Part shown: positions 23,384-32,659 of the stretch, piece after piece
Layout of the letters: the number at the start of each line of letters is the position of its first letter
Numbering within the stretch: position 1 is the first letter of the stretch
Assembly (NCBI GenBank): GCA_014323925.1
Contig: JACONC010000015.1
Span: forward strand, 1 to 37,187
DNA from: Chromatiales bacterium
GTDB lineage: Bacteria; Pseudomonadota; Gammaproteobacteria; Poriferisulfidales; Oxydemutatoraceae
Length of the DNA stretch: 37,187 bases
Direction: 5' to 3'
Translations under genes and position numbers: made by a program
The notes under the pieces: model-generated
The model's input: only the letters and a program-made list of their open reading frames with translations
Databases searched by the model: none
Told to the model about the DNA's origin: nothing

Positions 23384-24082
23384 ACTAGACAGTGATTTTA
23401 CTTTACGGTGGCGCACATCGGTCGCTTCAACCATATAAATAACCTGTTCGGCTACATTTTTAGTGTGATCACCGATACGCTCTAAACTGCGGGCACACCA
23501 TACCAAATCTAGTATATAAGGGATATGGTAGATATTATTGCGGGTGAACTCAGGGAGCTGTTCTTCGAGCAGAGTTCGGTAAGACTGGTCAGCATATCTG
23601 TCTTGCTTACAAGTGTGCGTTGACAATTCTACATCGTTGCGTGCATAACTATCTATTGCGTCGTGCAACATGGAGATTACCTGTGCGCCAAGTTCTCTGA
23701 AGGTTTGCCTCATCTCCTCTGGTGCAGTCGAAAAATTTAACTTTTTAATCACTTGGGCGATGCGCTGAGTTTCATCTCCGATTCGTTCTAAGTCGGTGCT
23801 TATTTTCAGAGCGGTGGTTAATAGGCGTAGATCTATTGCGACTGGTTGACGGCGTGCCATGATACCGACACACATTTCGTCAACCTGACGCTCAAGGTTA
23901 TTAATCTCGCTATCCGATTCAATAACCCACTGAGTGCGGTCGGCATTGCCTTCGGCGATTGCCTCAACTACCGTAGCCACCCGCTGTTCAACTGCCCCTG
24001 CCATACGCAAAACTAAACCCTTGAGTTCTTTTATTTCTCTTTCAAACTGGGCAACGCTGTGCTGGGGTAGATTATCATTCAT
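23378..24082 (-). CDS. phoU: Phosphate signalling protein PhoU
   Basis: Regulator linking the Pst transporter to PhoR; it keeps PhoR in its phosphatase state when phosphate is ample. The two PhoU helical repeats are visible, each with a metal-contacting E/D-RIGD motif: DLERIGDETQRIA in the first and SLERIGDHTKNVAE in the second. From ATG 24082 the protein has 234 residues and begins MNDNLPQHSVAQFEREI like the family. A longer frame reaches 24178, but its hydrophobic extension is not PhoU-like and its first codon lies inside the Pho box. Unlike in E. coli, phoU is not at the end of the pst operon but divergent from it. Confidence 0.93.
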   Translation of the reverse strand: MNDNLPQHSVAQFEREIKELKGLVLRMAGAVEQRVATVVEAIAEGNADRTQWVIESDSEINNLERQVDEMCVGIMARRQPVAIDLRLLTTALKISTDLERIGDETQRIAQVIKKLNFSTAPEEMRQTFRELGAQVISMLHDAIDSYARNDVELSTHTCKQDRYADQSYRTLLEEQLPEFTRNNIYHIPYILDLVWCARSLERIGDHTKNVAEQVIYMVEATDVRHRKVKSLSSH

Positions 24083-24160
24083 GCTACTGATATTTTCTGT
24101 AGTACCGTAAATTCTTTCTAGTATATGCCAATAAAGTAATAAAAGTAAGGGTGTTAATAA

Positions 24161-24189
24161 AAAAATCGGATTTGTCATATAATTGTCAA
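24161..24189 (-). promoter_or_regulatory. Possible phoU promoter overlapping the Pho box
   Basis: Reading the minus strand, a perfect TTGACA (24189-24184) is formed by the complement of the second Pho-box repeat. A weak -10, ATTTTT, follows 17 bases later (24166-24161). Transcription would begin near 24154, about 70 bases before the phoU ATG. The -10 is poor, so this is tentative. Confidence 0.3.
24172..24189 (+). promoter_or_regulatory. Pho box (PhoB binding site)
   Basis: Two 7-bp direct repeats, TTGTCAT (24172-24178) and TTGTCAA (24183-24189), are spaced by exactly 11 bases start to start, matching the CTGTCAT-N4-CTGTCAT organisation of PhoB sites. A -10-like CATAAT/TAATAT lies at 24200-24207, about 10 bases past the second repeat, as expected where the Pho box replaces the -35. 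It should activate pstC-pstA-pstB under phosphate limitation. Confidence 0.8.
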
Positions 24190-24281
24190 ATTAGATAATC
24201 ATAATATCTAGATAAACATTTTGTACCATAAGCGGCAGTATCTACGATTGCAAACTCGGCAATTTTTTATCACCTATAGCA

Positions 24282-25526
24282 ATGAGTAATATACAGTTAA
24301 TTATTCTTTTACTATCGGCATCGACGCTAATCTATATCATTGCCGGGCGGCGTGCTAAAGCGATACAAATGCAAAACCATGTTGAGTGCTTTGCTAAATC
24401 GGCACCTATCTATTATGCATGGCATACCGCACTTTGGAGCAGCATACCACCACTGATTATTTTATTAGGGTGGTTTTTATGGGGTAGTTATTTGCCCGCT
24501 TCTATCAAGCAAGCGATAGATGCGAGCCCTTTCCCAGTGCTGATGATCACCTGCACAGCAGTGCTGCTGATAGGGGCAGCCTGGGGATGGCAGTGCATCG
24601 ATAGCCAACACAACACCCGTAAAGCGGTTGAAAAACTGATGACTTGGGTGCTGATCAGTGCTTCTATCATCGCTATTTTGACTACCATAGGTATAGTAGT
24701 ATCGGTGTTATTTGAGTCGATTAAGTTCTTTAACTTGGTACCTATCAGTGAATTTTTTAGCCTGCATTGGAGTCCGCAAACCGCAATACGCGACGATCAA
24801 GTCGGGGCATCTGGTGCTTTTGGCGCCATTCCGTTATTTGCTGGCACCTTATTAATTACCATAATTGCGATGACACTGGCACTGCCGGTTGGTTTGATGT
24901 CGGCAATTTTTCTTGCCGAATATGCAACATCGCGGGTCAGAAACTCAGTCAAGCCTCTGCTTGAGATTTTGGCCGGCATCCCTACCGTGGTGTATGGTTT
25001 TATCGCAGTGCTGTGGCTTGCACCTTCTATCAAAAGCACTGCCGAAGCACTCGGCTTGCAAGCCTCAGCGGAAAGTGCGCTGGCAGCAGGCTTGGCAATG
25101 GGAGTTATGCTGATCCCGTTTATCTGTTCGTTTACCGACGACGCACTGCACGCAGTGCCTAAAGCGTTGCGCGACAGTTCGTATGCACTGGGTGCCACAC
25201 ACTCGGAGACGATTAACAAAGTGGTGCTACCGGCTGCAATACCTGGCATTATGGGTGGTATATTATTAGCCGTTTCGCGTGCTATAGGCGAGACGATGAT
25301 TGTGGTAATGGCAGCCGGTATGTCGGCGAAGTTAACCGGCAATCCTCTTGATAGCACAACGACCGTCACTGTACAAATCGTAGCCCTGCTGATCGGCGAT
25401 CATGAATTTGATAGTGCTAAAACACTAGCGGCATTCGCTTTAGGGTTGACTTTATTTTTAGCTACATTGATGCTCAATGTGGTTGCATTAAAAATCTTAA
25501 AAACATATCGAGAACAATACGAGTGA
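24282..25526 (+). CDS. pstC: Phosphate ABC transporter permease PstC
   Basis: Inner-membrane permease of the high-affinity phosphate importer. The C-terminal two-thirds carry the six-helix permease core, with the EAA loop in ALRDSSYALGATHSETI followed by a conserved SRAIGETMIVVMAAG. The 414-residue protein has an N-terminal extension of about 130 residues with two or more extra membrane helices, compared with ~320 residues in E. coli; this long form is known in other bacteria. It is the first gene after the Pho box and overlaps pstA by 4 bases. No pstS gene precedes it. Confidence 0.92.
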   Translation: MSNIQLIILLLSASTLIYIIAGRRAKAIQMQNHVECFAKSAPIYYAWHTALWSSIPPLIILLGWFLWGSYLPASIKQAIDASPFPVLMITCTAVLLIGAAWGWQCIDSQHNTRKAVEKLMTWVLISASIIAILTTIGIVVSVLFESIKFFNLVPISEFFSLHWSPQTAIRDDQVGASGAFGAIPLFAGTLLITIIAMTLALPVGLMSAIFLAEYATSRVRNSVKPLLEILAGIPTVVYGFIAVLWLAPSIKSTAEALGLQASAESALAAGLAMGVMLIPFICSFTDDALHAVPKALRDSSYALGATHSETINKVVLPAAIPGIMGGILLAVSRAIGETMIVVMAAGMSAKLTGNPLDSTTTVTVQIVALLIGDHEFDSAKTLAAFALGLTLFLATLMLNVVALKILKTYREQYE

Positions 25527-26797
25527 TGGAAAATATATCTTATACAGAGCAGATAAAACATAGCTTAAAGCGGCGCTACTATAAAGAGCAGCTATTCAAA
25601 CTGATGGCGATGCTAACCACATTATTTGGCATTGCCTTACTGGTGATGATCATCGGTGGCTTAATTTATCAAGCAAGAAATGCTTTTCAGCAAACTTATA
25701 TAGAATTAGACATTAATATTCCGTCATCAAAAGACAGTACGCTGACCAGCAGTTCTTATCAAAAAGCAACTAAAGAAGCACTCTATTTACTATTCCCCGA
25801 TGTTCAATCGCGTACTGATAGACTATCGTTAGGAAAATTGATCAGTAGCGGTGCACAATACGAGATTATCGAGATGCTCGCCAATAGATCTGATACACAA
25901 AGATCCGATGCACAGGCACAAACAATGACTCTGGATATCCTTGCTGACGACGAGCTCGATGGCTATATAAAAAGCGGCGACTCACCCACTGAGAGACGAA
26001 CATTTCGCCTCAGTGAGCAGCAAGTGGCGTGGGCAGAGCAACTGGTGGCAGATGACAGAATTAAACTAAAATTTAACACCAACTTCTTCACCAAGGGCGA
26101 CTCGCGCGATCCGGAACGAGCTGGCATACTGGGGGCTATCGTAGGTTCTTTTTATGCATTGCTGGTTGCATTTTTAATATCTTTCCCACTCGGCATTGCA
26201 ACGGCAATTTATTTAGAAGAGTTTGCTCCGAAAAATCGTTATACCGACTTTATTGAGATTAATATCAATAACCTCGCTGCTGTTCCTTCGATAATATTTG
26301 GATTGCTAGGATTGGTCATTTTCTTGAATTTCTTCAACTTGCCTAGGTCAACACCGTTGGTCGGCGGTCTCGTTTTAAGTTTGATGACATTGCCGACGAT
26401 TATTATCGCTGCCCGTGCGGCACTCAAATCAGTACCGCCTTCAATACGCGAAGGGGCACTCGCCGTAGGTGCATCCAAAATGCAAACGACACTACACCAT
26501 GTATTACCTTTAGCAATGCCGAGTATATTAACCGGTAGCATTATAGGTATGGCACAAGCTCTGGGTGAAACCGCACCATTACTGATTATAGGGATGATGG
26601 CGTTTATCGTTGATGTCCCTAGTGCAATTACTGATCCGGCCACAGCTTTACCAGTGCAGATATATTTATGGGCCGATAGCCCAGAACGCGCTTTTGTAGA
26701 CCGCACTGCAGGCGCAATAGTAGTGCTATTACTATTTTTGGTAGCCATGAATCTATTTGCGGTATGGGCTAGAAAAGTATTGGAAATTAAATACTAA
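25523..26797 (+). CDS. pstA: Phosphate ABC transporter permease PstA
   Basis: Second permease of the phosphate importer. After one N-terminal membrane helix (about residues 28-49) there is a long periplasmic-type soluble insert (about residues 50-195), as in the extended PstA form. The transport core follows, with ALPV-like LISFPLGIATAIYLEEFAP, the EAA loop REGALAVGASKMQT, and AQALGETAPLLIIG. Length is 424 residues against ~300 in E. coli. It overlaps pstC by 4 bases, and pstB starts on the next base after its stop codon. Confidence 0.93.
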   Translation: MMENISYTEQIKHSLKRRYYKEQLFKLMAMLTTLFGIALLVMIIGGLIYQARNAFQQTYIELDINIPSSKDSTLTSSSYQKATKEALYLLFPDVQSRTDRLSLGKLISSGAQYEIIEMLANRSDTQRSDAQAQTMTLDILADDELDGYIKSGDSPTERRTFRLSEQQVAWAEQLVADDRIKLKFNTNFFTKGDSRDPERAGILGAIVGSFYALLVAFLISFPLGIATAIYLEEFAPKNRYTDFIEININNLAAVPSIIFGLLGLVIFLNFFNLPRSTPLVGGLVLSLMTLPTIIIAARAALKSVPPSIREGALAVGASKMQTTLHHVLPLAMPSILTGSIIGMAQALGETAPLLIIGMMAFIVDVPSAITDPATALPVQIYLWADSPERAFVDRTAGAIVVLLLFLVAMNLFAVWARKVLEIKY

Positions 26798-27580
26798 ATG
26801 AGAGACATGACAAAGCAACAACAAAACAATATTTGTATCAGTGTAAAAAATTTAAATGTATATTACGGTAGCAAACAAGCTATCAAAGATGTTAGCCTAG
26901 ATATAAAACGCAACGAAGTTATCGCAATGATAGGGCCTTCAGGTTGCGGCAAATCAACATTTTTGCGTTGCCTTAATCGAATGAACGACACCATAGACGA
27001 TTGCCGCGTCACTGGCGAGATATTGCTCAACACCATTGATATCCATCGCGGTATAGATGTCGTAGAATTACGAGCGCGGGTGGGTATGGTCTTCCAAAAA
27101 CCCAACCCGTTCCCCAAGTCAATATACGATAACATTGCTTATGGTCCGCGTATTCATGGCTTAGCCACTGAGCAGCAAAAACTAGACGAGATTGTCCGCA
27201 CCAGCTTAGAAAGAGCCGGTTTGTGGGAAGAAGTAAAAGACCGATTGGATGAACCAGGCACTGGTTTATCCGGCGGACAGCAGCAACGACTGTGCATTGC
27301 ACGCGCGATCGCGATTAATCCTGAGGTTGTATTGATGGACGAACCGTGTTCAGCACTAGATCCTATAGCAACCGCTAAAATAGAAGAATTAATAGACGAA
27401 TTAAAACAAAATTATACTATCGCTATCGTCACCCACTCCATGCAGCAAGCGGCACGCGTCTCGCAAACCACTGCTTATTTTCATTTAGGTGTGCTGATTG
27501 AATTATCCGACACCAAAGAGATATTCACCAACCCTAAAGAAACCTTAACTGAGCAATATATCACCGGTCGCTTCGGCTAG
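26798..27580 (+). CDS. pstB: Phosphate ABC transporter ATPase PstB
   Basis: ATPase that powers phosphate import. Walker A is GPSGCGKST, followed by [10 protein letters not shown] typical of PstB. The Q-loop region is [21 protein letters not shown], the signature [14 protein letters not shown], and Walker [14 protein letters not shown], with the switch His in [13 protein letters not shown]. The 260-residue length is standard. It directly follows pstA, ending the operon, and is convergent with phoR 46 bases away. Confidence 0.97.
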   Translation: MRDMTKQQQNNICISVKNLNVYYGSKQAIKDVSLDIKRNEVIAMIGPSGCGKSTFLRCLNRMNDTIDDCRVTGEILLNTIDIHRGIDVVELRARVGMVFQKPNPFPKSIYDNIAYGPRIHGLATEQQKLDEIVRTSLERAGLWEEVKDRLDEPGTGLSGGQQQRLCIARAIAINPEVVLMDEPCSALDPIATAKIEELIDELKQNYTIAIVTHSMQQAARVSQTTAYFHLGVLIELSDTKEIFTNPKETLTEQYITGRFG

Positions 27581-27626
27581 GCGATCTTATCAGTCGGTGT
27601 CTGCGGTAGAACAAGCGGGCGTATTA

Positions 27627-28904
27627 CTATGCTCTAATCCTTGATAACGGGAAGCAACATCTAAATATACTACCCTTGCCTAACGCACTCTCTATTTCCA
27701 GAGTCGCCTGATGTCTATCTAGCACATGCTTGACTATCGATAAACCCAAGCCGGTATTACCTTGTGCATCAGAACGCGACGCACTCACTCGGTAAAACCA
27801 TTTGCTTAATTTCGGCAAATGGTCGGCGGCGATGCCTATGCCTTGATCGATAACTTCAAAATAAGCCGCCTGTCTATCTCGTCGCCATACAACGGTTATC
27901 TCCGCGCATTGTGAATGGCGTGTGGCATTATCAATGAGATTAGAAAACACACTGTGTAACTCGGAAGCGCTACCGTGCAAAACAAAATTATCGATGCGTG
28001 TATTAAAGCGGCACGGTCGCTCGGCAACCTTCACAGTATCCAATATTGATTGCAGCATGGCCGGCACATCAACGCGAGATTGAGCCTGCTCACTCAACTC
28101 AGTACTTTCTAAATAAGCCACATTCAAGGTGTCGTCGGTCAGTTCTTTCATGCGTATAACCTGAGTTTGCATATTGTCTAGTATCTTTTTCAAGTCCTCG
28201 TCTTCAATCTTGGTATTGGTATTTTTTAATATCTCTACATAACCGTGGATGACAGTCAGCGGTGAGCGTAATTCGTGGGCCAGGTTGGCTATCAACTTTC
28301 TATTGGTGTCGATCGCTTCAGTGTAGCGAGAAATATCTCGCATTATGAGACATAGATATTCCGCTCCGTAGGGGAGTAAAAAGACGGCGAGCGGCGGTTG
28401 TCTATCCTCCAATATAATTTCTCCCGCATAATGTCTTTTATCTAGTTCGTCGATAAAAATCGGCGTGCGCAATAAATAGTTTATATCGTTGCCAATATCT
28501 TTATCTACATTGAGCTTTAGCAGTGCGCCAGCTTTCTCGTTAAACCACTCAATTTTATTTTCTTTGAGTAAAATAATACCGTAATCGCTCTGTTTAGTAT
28601 TGCGTAGTTCATCGGTCGTTAATTCAGATGTTGGTGATTTATCGTATATTCTAGTGTCAAGCAATAAGTAGAGATTTTTCCACATTCGGTTCAGTCTCGT
28701 ATACGGTATAGGTGACGATTGAGATGAAGATTGATCGGCACACCATTTTTGTAAATAGTACAACTGCAACAGCTGACTCATGGTGAATGCGAGTATCGCC
28801 AATAGCAAAAAGATAACTAAATGTCCAAACACTAAACCACAGACCAGCGCAACCGCTATATACGGCATTAATGCCTGTATGCTATTTCGTATGAACTGAT
28901 TCAT
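27627..28904 (-). CDS. phoR: Phosphate-regulon sensor kinase PhoR
   Basis: Membrane histidine kinase that phosphorylates PhoB when phosphate is scarce. Two N-terminal membrane helices (about residues 10-28 and 30-48) are followed by a PAS-like domain (about 100-195), then the H-box with phospho-acceptor His210 in NLAHELRSPLTVIHGY. The catalytic domain has the N box in SNLIDNATRHS and glycine motifs DQGIGIA and GNTGLGLSIVKH. At 425 residues it matches PhoR. It lies 8 bases after phoB on the same strand. Confidence 0.92.
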   Translation of the reverse strand: MNQFIRNSIQALMPYIAVALVCGLVFGHLVIFLLLAILAFTMSQLLQLYYLQKWCADQSSSQSSPIPYTRLNRMWKNLYLLLDTRIYDKSPTSELTTDELRNTKQSDYGIILLKENKIEWFNEKAGALLKLNVDKDIGNDINYLLRTPIFIDELDKRHYAGEIILEDRQPPLAVFLLPYGAEYLCLIMRDISRYTEAIDTNRKLIANLAHELRSPLTVIHGYVEILKNTNTKIEDEDLKKILDNMQTQVIRMKELTDDTLNVAYLESTELSEQAQSRVDVPAMLQSILDTVKVAERPCRFNTRIDNFVLHGSASELHSVFSNLIDNATRHSQCAEITVVWRRDRQAAYFEVIDQGIGIAADHLPKLSKWFYRVSASRSDAQGNTGLGLSIVKHVLDRHQATLEIESALGKGSIFRCCFPLSRIRA

Positions 28905-28912
28905 CTCTAGGG

Positions 28913-29602
28913 TTATTGTTCATGTACAAATCTATAGCCCACTCCTCTAATCGTTTCAATCACACGGTCGGCATTGTATTGCCGCAAAAGTTTACGCAAT
29001 CGCTTAATATGCACATCAACGGTTCGTTCTTCTATATATTTGTTGCGGTCCCAAACATGACTGAGTATTTTAGGACGCGATAAGACTTGATTGCTATTCA
29101 CCATCATAAAATACAATAAACGAAACTCCGTTGCACTCAAATTGATAGTTTGATTATCAACCGTGAACCGATGCATCATAGGATCTATGTTATAAACACC
29201 CAAACTAATTTTTTTATGTTGTTTATGCGGCTTGGTACGCCTCAGCAGGGCTTTAATCCTCGCCGATAATTCTACTTTTGAAAATGGTTTAACCATATAG
29301 TCATCGCAACCGAGTTCCAAGGCTTTTACCTTATCATTTTCTCTATCTTTAGCGGTCAACATAATAATAGGAATATCGGCAGTTTCCGGCAGGTTGCGCA
29401 AATAAAGTACCAAATCGATACCATCGGTCTTTGGCATCATCCAATCAACCAATAGCAAATCAGGCAGGGTGTTATTTATTTTTTTTATTGCCTGATCAAC
29501 ATTCAAAGCATACTCGCACTGATAACCCTCTCCTTTGAGCATCAAATGCGTCATCTCGCAGATAGCGGGGTCATCATCCACTATGAGTATACGAGCCGTC
29601 AT
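28913..29602 (-). CDS. phoB: Phosphate-regulon response regulator PhoB
   Basis: OmpR/PhoB-type response regulator. The receiver domain has the acidic pair Asp10/Asp11, phospho-acceptor Asp53 in LLLVDWMMP, Thr83 in MLTAK and Lys105 in VKPF. The C-terminal winged helix has LSATEFRLLYFMM and RTVDVHIKRLRKLL, then a final TIRGVGYRF. Its 229 residues are typical. It should bind the Pho box at 24172-24189. The gene starts 7 bases after the stop codon of the egtD-like gene, so those two are probably co-transcribed. Confidence 0.95.
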   Translation of the reverse strand: MTARILIVDDDPAICEMTHLMLKGEGYQCEYALNVDQAIKKINNTLPDLLLVDWMMPKTDGIDLVLYLRNLPETADIPIIMLTAKDRENDKVKALELGCDDYMVKPFSKVELSARIKALLRRTKPHKQHKKISLGVYNIDPMMHRFTVDNQTINLSATEFRLLYFMMVNSNQVLSRPKILSHVWDRNKYIEERTVDVHIKRLRKLLRQYNADRVIETIRGVGYRFVHEQ

Positions 29603-29609
29603 TGTTATG

Positions 29610-30605
29610 TCATAAAGCTCTTGCCAACAGTAGAGAAAAAATATCGTTTTTAGCCGATATATGATGCTCTATCTTAAATCCTCCTTTATGCAGTAGCTTG
29701 GTCAATTTTTTATCGTCGAATTTTCGGCTAATCTCGGTTAACATAGATTCTCCTTTGCGTAGTTTCATCGACCGCCCGAGTTTAGCAAAGTAAATTTCCT
29801 GGTCTTTCTCCGATACTAAGCGCATTTCAACTTGACTGTCGAGCTCGTTAAAAGTGGCTTGATGCTTAAAATTATCACAAACAAAATCGGCGTCTAATTC
29901 CTGATTCAATCGCTTCAGCAAATTAAGATTAAAGCGCGCGGTTGCTCCGTCAGAATCGTCGTAAGCTGCGGTTAATATATCGGCGTCTTTAAGACGGTCT
30001 ACACCCAGTAATAAAACGCCTTCTTCGCCCAGTAGATTGTTGATTTCTAGCAAAAAATCAGTTGCCTGAGCAGTATTAAAATTACCGATGGTACTACCCA
30101 TAAACAGAGCCAGACAGCAACCTTCAGGTAATACCATATTGGAAAAACCGGCATGGTAATCACCAACATAAGCGTTGATATGCAACCACGGATAAGCAGA
30201 TAATAACTCGTCGCTTAAATCCTTTATCGCTTCGTAGCATATATCGATAGGCCAGAAGGTACAACGAATACCTTGTCGCTCACAAGCATTCAATAGAAAT
30301 CTTATTTTAGCCGATTTGCCGCAGCCAAACTCAACGATATGGTCAGGTTGCGTCTGTCCTATCAGATAATCGGCTTGCTCCTGCAAAAGTTTACTCTCCT
30401 CTCGGGTCAAGTAATAGTCCTTAGAATTACATATCTGTTCAAATAGCTCGGAGCCTTCATCATCGTAAAAATATTTAGGCGGCAAACTGAAGACATCTTT
30501 GGATAAACCTTCAATCACATCTTCTTCTAAAGTACTCGTAACTTTAATCGGCTCCAATCTATCACAATTAAAGCGACTGCCGTTCTTATTTGCTAGCTTA
30601 TCCAT
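29610..30605 (-). CDS. egtD: EgtD-like histidine N-methyltransferase family protein
   Basis: SAM-dependent methyltransferase of the EgtD family, whose known members trimethylate histidine to hercynine in ergothioneine synthesis. Family features are PPKYFYDDEGSELFEQI, then DYYLTREESKLL, the SAM loop VEFGCGKSAKI, and FMGSTIGNF. Its 331 residues are close to the usual ~320. AGGAGG lies 12 bases before the ATG, and an in-frame stop just upstream excludes an earlier start. No egtB sulfoxide synthase lies in the window; the gene is upstream of phoB-phoR instead. The family call is good, the exact substrate less certain. Confidence 0.82.
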   Translation of the reverse strand: MDKLANKNGSRFNCDRLEPIKVTSTLEEDVIEGLSKDVFSLPPKYFYDDEGSELFEQICNSKDYYLTREESKLLQEQADYLIGQTQPDHIVEFGCGKSAKIRFLLNACERQGIRCTFWPIDICYEAIKDLSDELLSAYPWLHINAYVGDYHAGFSNMVLPEGCCLALFMGSTIGNFNTAQATDFLLEINNLLGEEGVLLLGVDRLKDADILTAAYDDSDGATARFNLNLLKRLNQELDADFVCDNFKHQATFNELDSQVEMRLVSEKDQEIYFAKLGRSMKLRKGESMLTEISRKFDDKKLTKLLHKGGFKIEHHISAKNDIFSLLLARAL

Positions 30606-30687
30606 AAGTTATACTAACCTCCTCGACATAGCACTACTGTTCAGTTCATAAATGAAACGTTAACTTTATAGTATAGCGTATGTTTAT

Positions 30688-31905
30688 TTACTGCGATATT
30701 AATGTTGAATAGATATGGAAGCCGCCAATATAGGTACCAATTGCCGAACCGATACTACTCAATACAAAAATCATTGCAATTTTTGCTACTCTATTCTGTC
30801 GCCATCCCGACCATTTCGCAGTATCTTTTTTAAGGTTAGCAAAATCGGAGACGCGAGGTTTTTTCAGAAACAGTTCGACTAGAGCTGCCACCATACCGGC
30901 GCCAACAGTCGGATTAATAGAGGTTAGCGGTGCGGCAAAAAACACCGCAATTATAGTCAGCGGGTGGGCGGCGGCTATTAACGCGCCGACGGCAGCTAAT
31001 CCACCGTTAATTAATATCCAATCAATCACTAGTTCAAAGCCTAGTTGTACTTCTTTGGTAAATCCGTAGCCGAAACCAGCAAGTATCACGAAGACCACCA
31101 GCCACGGTAGTAGACGGATAATTCTTTTACGCGGTGGCACCGTTTCAAGATCACTGATGATTGCTTCAGCATTGTCGTTTGGTTGTTTTAATTGACGGAC
31201 AACACCGGGCAGATGCGCAGCACCGACAATCGCCAGCAAAGAATTCGGTTTATCATGGTCGATAAATTGCTTGACCTTGGTAGCCATATAAGTGTCGCGC
31301 TCGTCGAGCAATATCTTTTTAAGATTGCGCAGCGACATCGGTATTTGTTCAAACATAGCCTCTAGAGTTCGGCCTTGCTTGATGCGCTCTACTTCTTCTA
31401 CTGAAACCTCTTCGGTATAAAACAAACTGGCAACCAGCGTATTAAATAACACCAGCTTCCGCCACCACGATAAGCTGGCGTATAGTCGCTTAAAAGTCAC
31501 GCCTATATCCCGATCAACGATAGCCAGCGACAAGTTGCGTTGTTTAGCGATACGCAATGCTTCCTTAAACTCTAAACCGGGCTCCACTCCCAGACTTTCG
31601 GCAACACGCTGCTGATAACCGCCTAAAATTAATATCGCAACCACTCTAAAAACTTTGTGTTGGCGTATCACTTGCGCCAAATCCATATTCAGAAAGCGAT
31701 CAGGTGACAACAGTGTGTCATAGCGGCTCTGGCAAAGTTCTACTGCAACCGAATCGTAGTCGTCGCCTTTTAATAACGCACTTACTTTATTGGAACTAGC
31801 TTGGGATACATGGGCAGTACCCAGCACTGTAATCCGCGTACCTTGATATTCAACCTCTACCAGAGGTTCTTCCAGAGGTTCTTGTTCGGATTGCTCTTTA
31901 TCCAT
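30688..31905 (-). CDS. TraB-family membrane protein
   Basis: TraB/GumN-type family related to the erythromycin-esterase/Tiki fold, known in bacteria and archaea and, as a mitochondrial form, in eukaryotes; the bacterial role is not settled. Conserved marks are VLGTAHVSQAS near the N-terminus, VAVELCQSRYD with a conserved Glu, and the late IVGAAHLPGV. About four membrane helices follow in the C-terminal 130 residues, including the AAAHPLTIIAVFFAAP and GAGMVAALVELF segments. I start it at ATG 31905 (405 residues), overlapping the ThiF gene by 8 bases; an ATG at 31932 would overlap by 35. Confidence 0.85.
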   Translation of the reverse strand: MDKEQSEQEPLEEPLVEVEYQGTRITVLGTAHVSQASSNKVSALLKGDDYDSVAVELCQSRYDTLLSPDRFLNMDLAQVIRQHKVFRVVAILILGGYQQRVAESLGVEPGLEFKEALRIAKQRNLSLAIVDRDIGVTFKRLYASLSWWRKLVLFNTLVASLFYTEEVSVEEVERIKQGRTLEAMFEQIPMSLRNLKKILLDERDTYMATKVKQFIDHDKPNSLLAIVGAAHLPGVVRQLKQPNDNAEAIISDLETVPPRKRIIRLLPWLVVFVILAGFGYGFTKEVQLGFELVIDWILINGGLAAVGALIAAAHPLTIIAVFFAAPLTSINPTVGAGMVAALVELFLKKPRVSDFANLKKDTAKWSGWRQNRVAKIAMIFVLSSIGSAIGTYIGGFHIYSTLISQ

Positions 31906-32659
31906 CGCTACCGCAGACCTTGCAGCCAACATTCTTGGTCAAGCGTAATTCTCGCCAACTCATTGCCAGTGCATCGAACAACAGCAAACGTCCAACTAAT
32001 GAGTCTTTGATTTGCAGTAAAATCTTTATTGTCTCTATCGCTTGTATACTGCCGACCACACCCACTACTGGCGACAAAATCCCATTGGCAACACAACTTT
32101 CGTCGACATAACTCCCTTTGTTATAAAGGCATTGGTAGCATGGGCTGTGGGGATTGCGAGCATCAAATACGCTCATCTGTCCTTCCATGCGTATAGCAGC
32201 CCCGTATACCGAAGGCTTTCGTGCTTGCCAGCACGCTTCGTTGATAGCATAACGTACCTCAAAATTATCGCTGGCATCAATGACTACATCAACATCCGCA
32301 ACTTGCTCTTGCAAAAAGTTAAAATCCATTTTCTTATCTATAGTCGTGACTTTGATGTCGGGGTTTAGCTGGTATAAAGTTTCTCTTGCAGACTCGGTTT
32401 TTCGTCTATCAATGCTGCTGCTGTTATGTATCAGTTGTCTTTGTAGATTTGTTAGATCAACACAATCGTGATCTGCTATCAGCAGATGTCCTACTCCGCT
32501 CGCCGCCAGATACATTGCTGAAGATGAACCCAGACCGCCTAAACCGACGATGAGCACTCGCGATTTCAGTAATTTCTCTTGCCCTTCTATGCCTATTTGA
32601 GGCAATAGAATATGGCGGCTATAGCGCGACAGAGCTCGGTCGCTCAGACCGGTTGTCAT
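31898..32659 (-). CDS. ThiF/MoeB-family E1-like adenylyltransferase
   Basis: E1-like enzyme that adenylates the C-terminus of a sulfur-carrier such as ThiS or MoaD. The nucleotide loop GLGGLGSSSAMYLA, the LTNLQRQ segment and DASDNFEVRY are typical. The zinc-binding pairs Cys-x2-Cys occur as CYQC and CKVC, and the cysteine in DESCVANGILSPVVGV corresponds to the ThiF/MoeB catalytic region. The ATG at 32659 overlaps the DUF1244 stop as ATGA, giving 253 residues; an earlier ATG at 32728 is less likely. MoeB would serve molybdopterin synthesis, of interest given the molybdoenzyme in this window; ThiF would serve thiamine. The sequence does not separate them. Confidence 0.88.
   Translation of the reverse strand: MTTGLSDRALSRYSRHILLPQIGIEGQEKLLKSRVLIVGLGGLGSSSAMYLAASGVGHLLIADHDCVDLTNLQRQLIHNSSSIDRRKTESARETLYQLNPDIKVTTIDKKMDFNFLQEQVADVDVVIDASDNFEVRYAINEACWQARKPSVYGAAIRMEGQMSVFDARNPHSPCYQCLYNKGSYVDESCVANGILSPVVGVVGSIQAIETIKILLQIKDSLVGRLLLFDALAMSWRELRLTKNVGCKVCGSDG

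Noticed and set aside
24083-24178. N-terminal extension of phoU giving a hydrophobic leader
   Set aside because: The extra codons begin inside the Pho box and are unlike PhoU family starts; PhoU is cytoplasmic or peripheral, and ATG 24082 gives the usual length.
27564-27592. GGTCGC/GCGATC hairpin at the pstB end as a terminator
   Set aside because: The stem includes a G-T pair, overlaps the stop codon and is not followed by a T-run.
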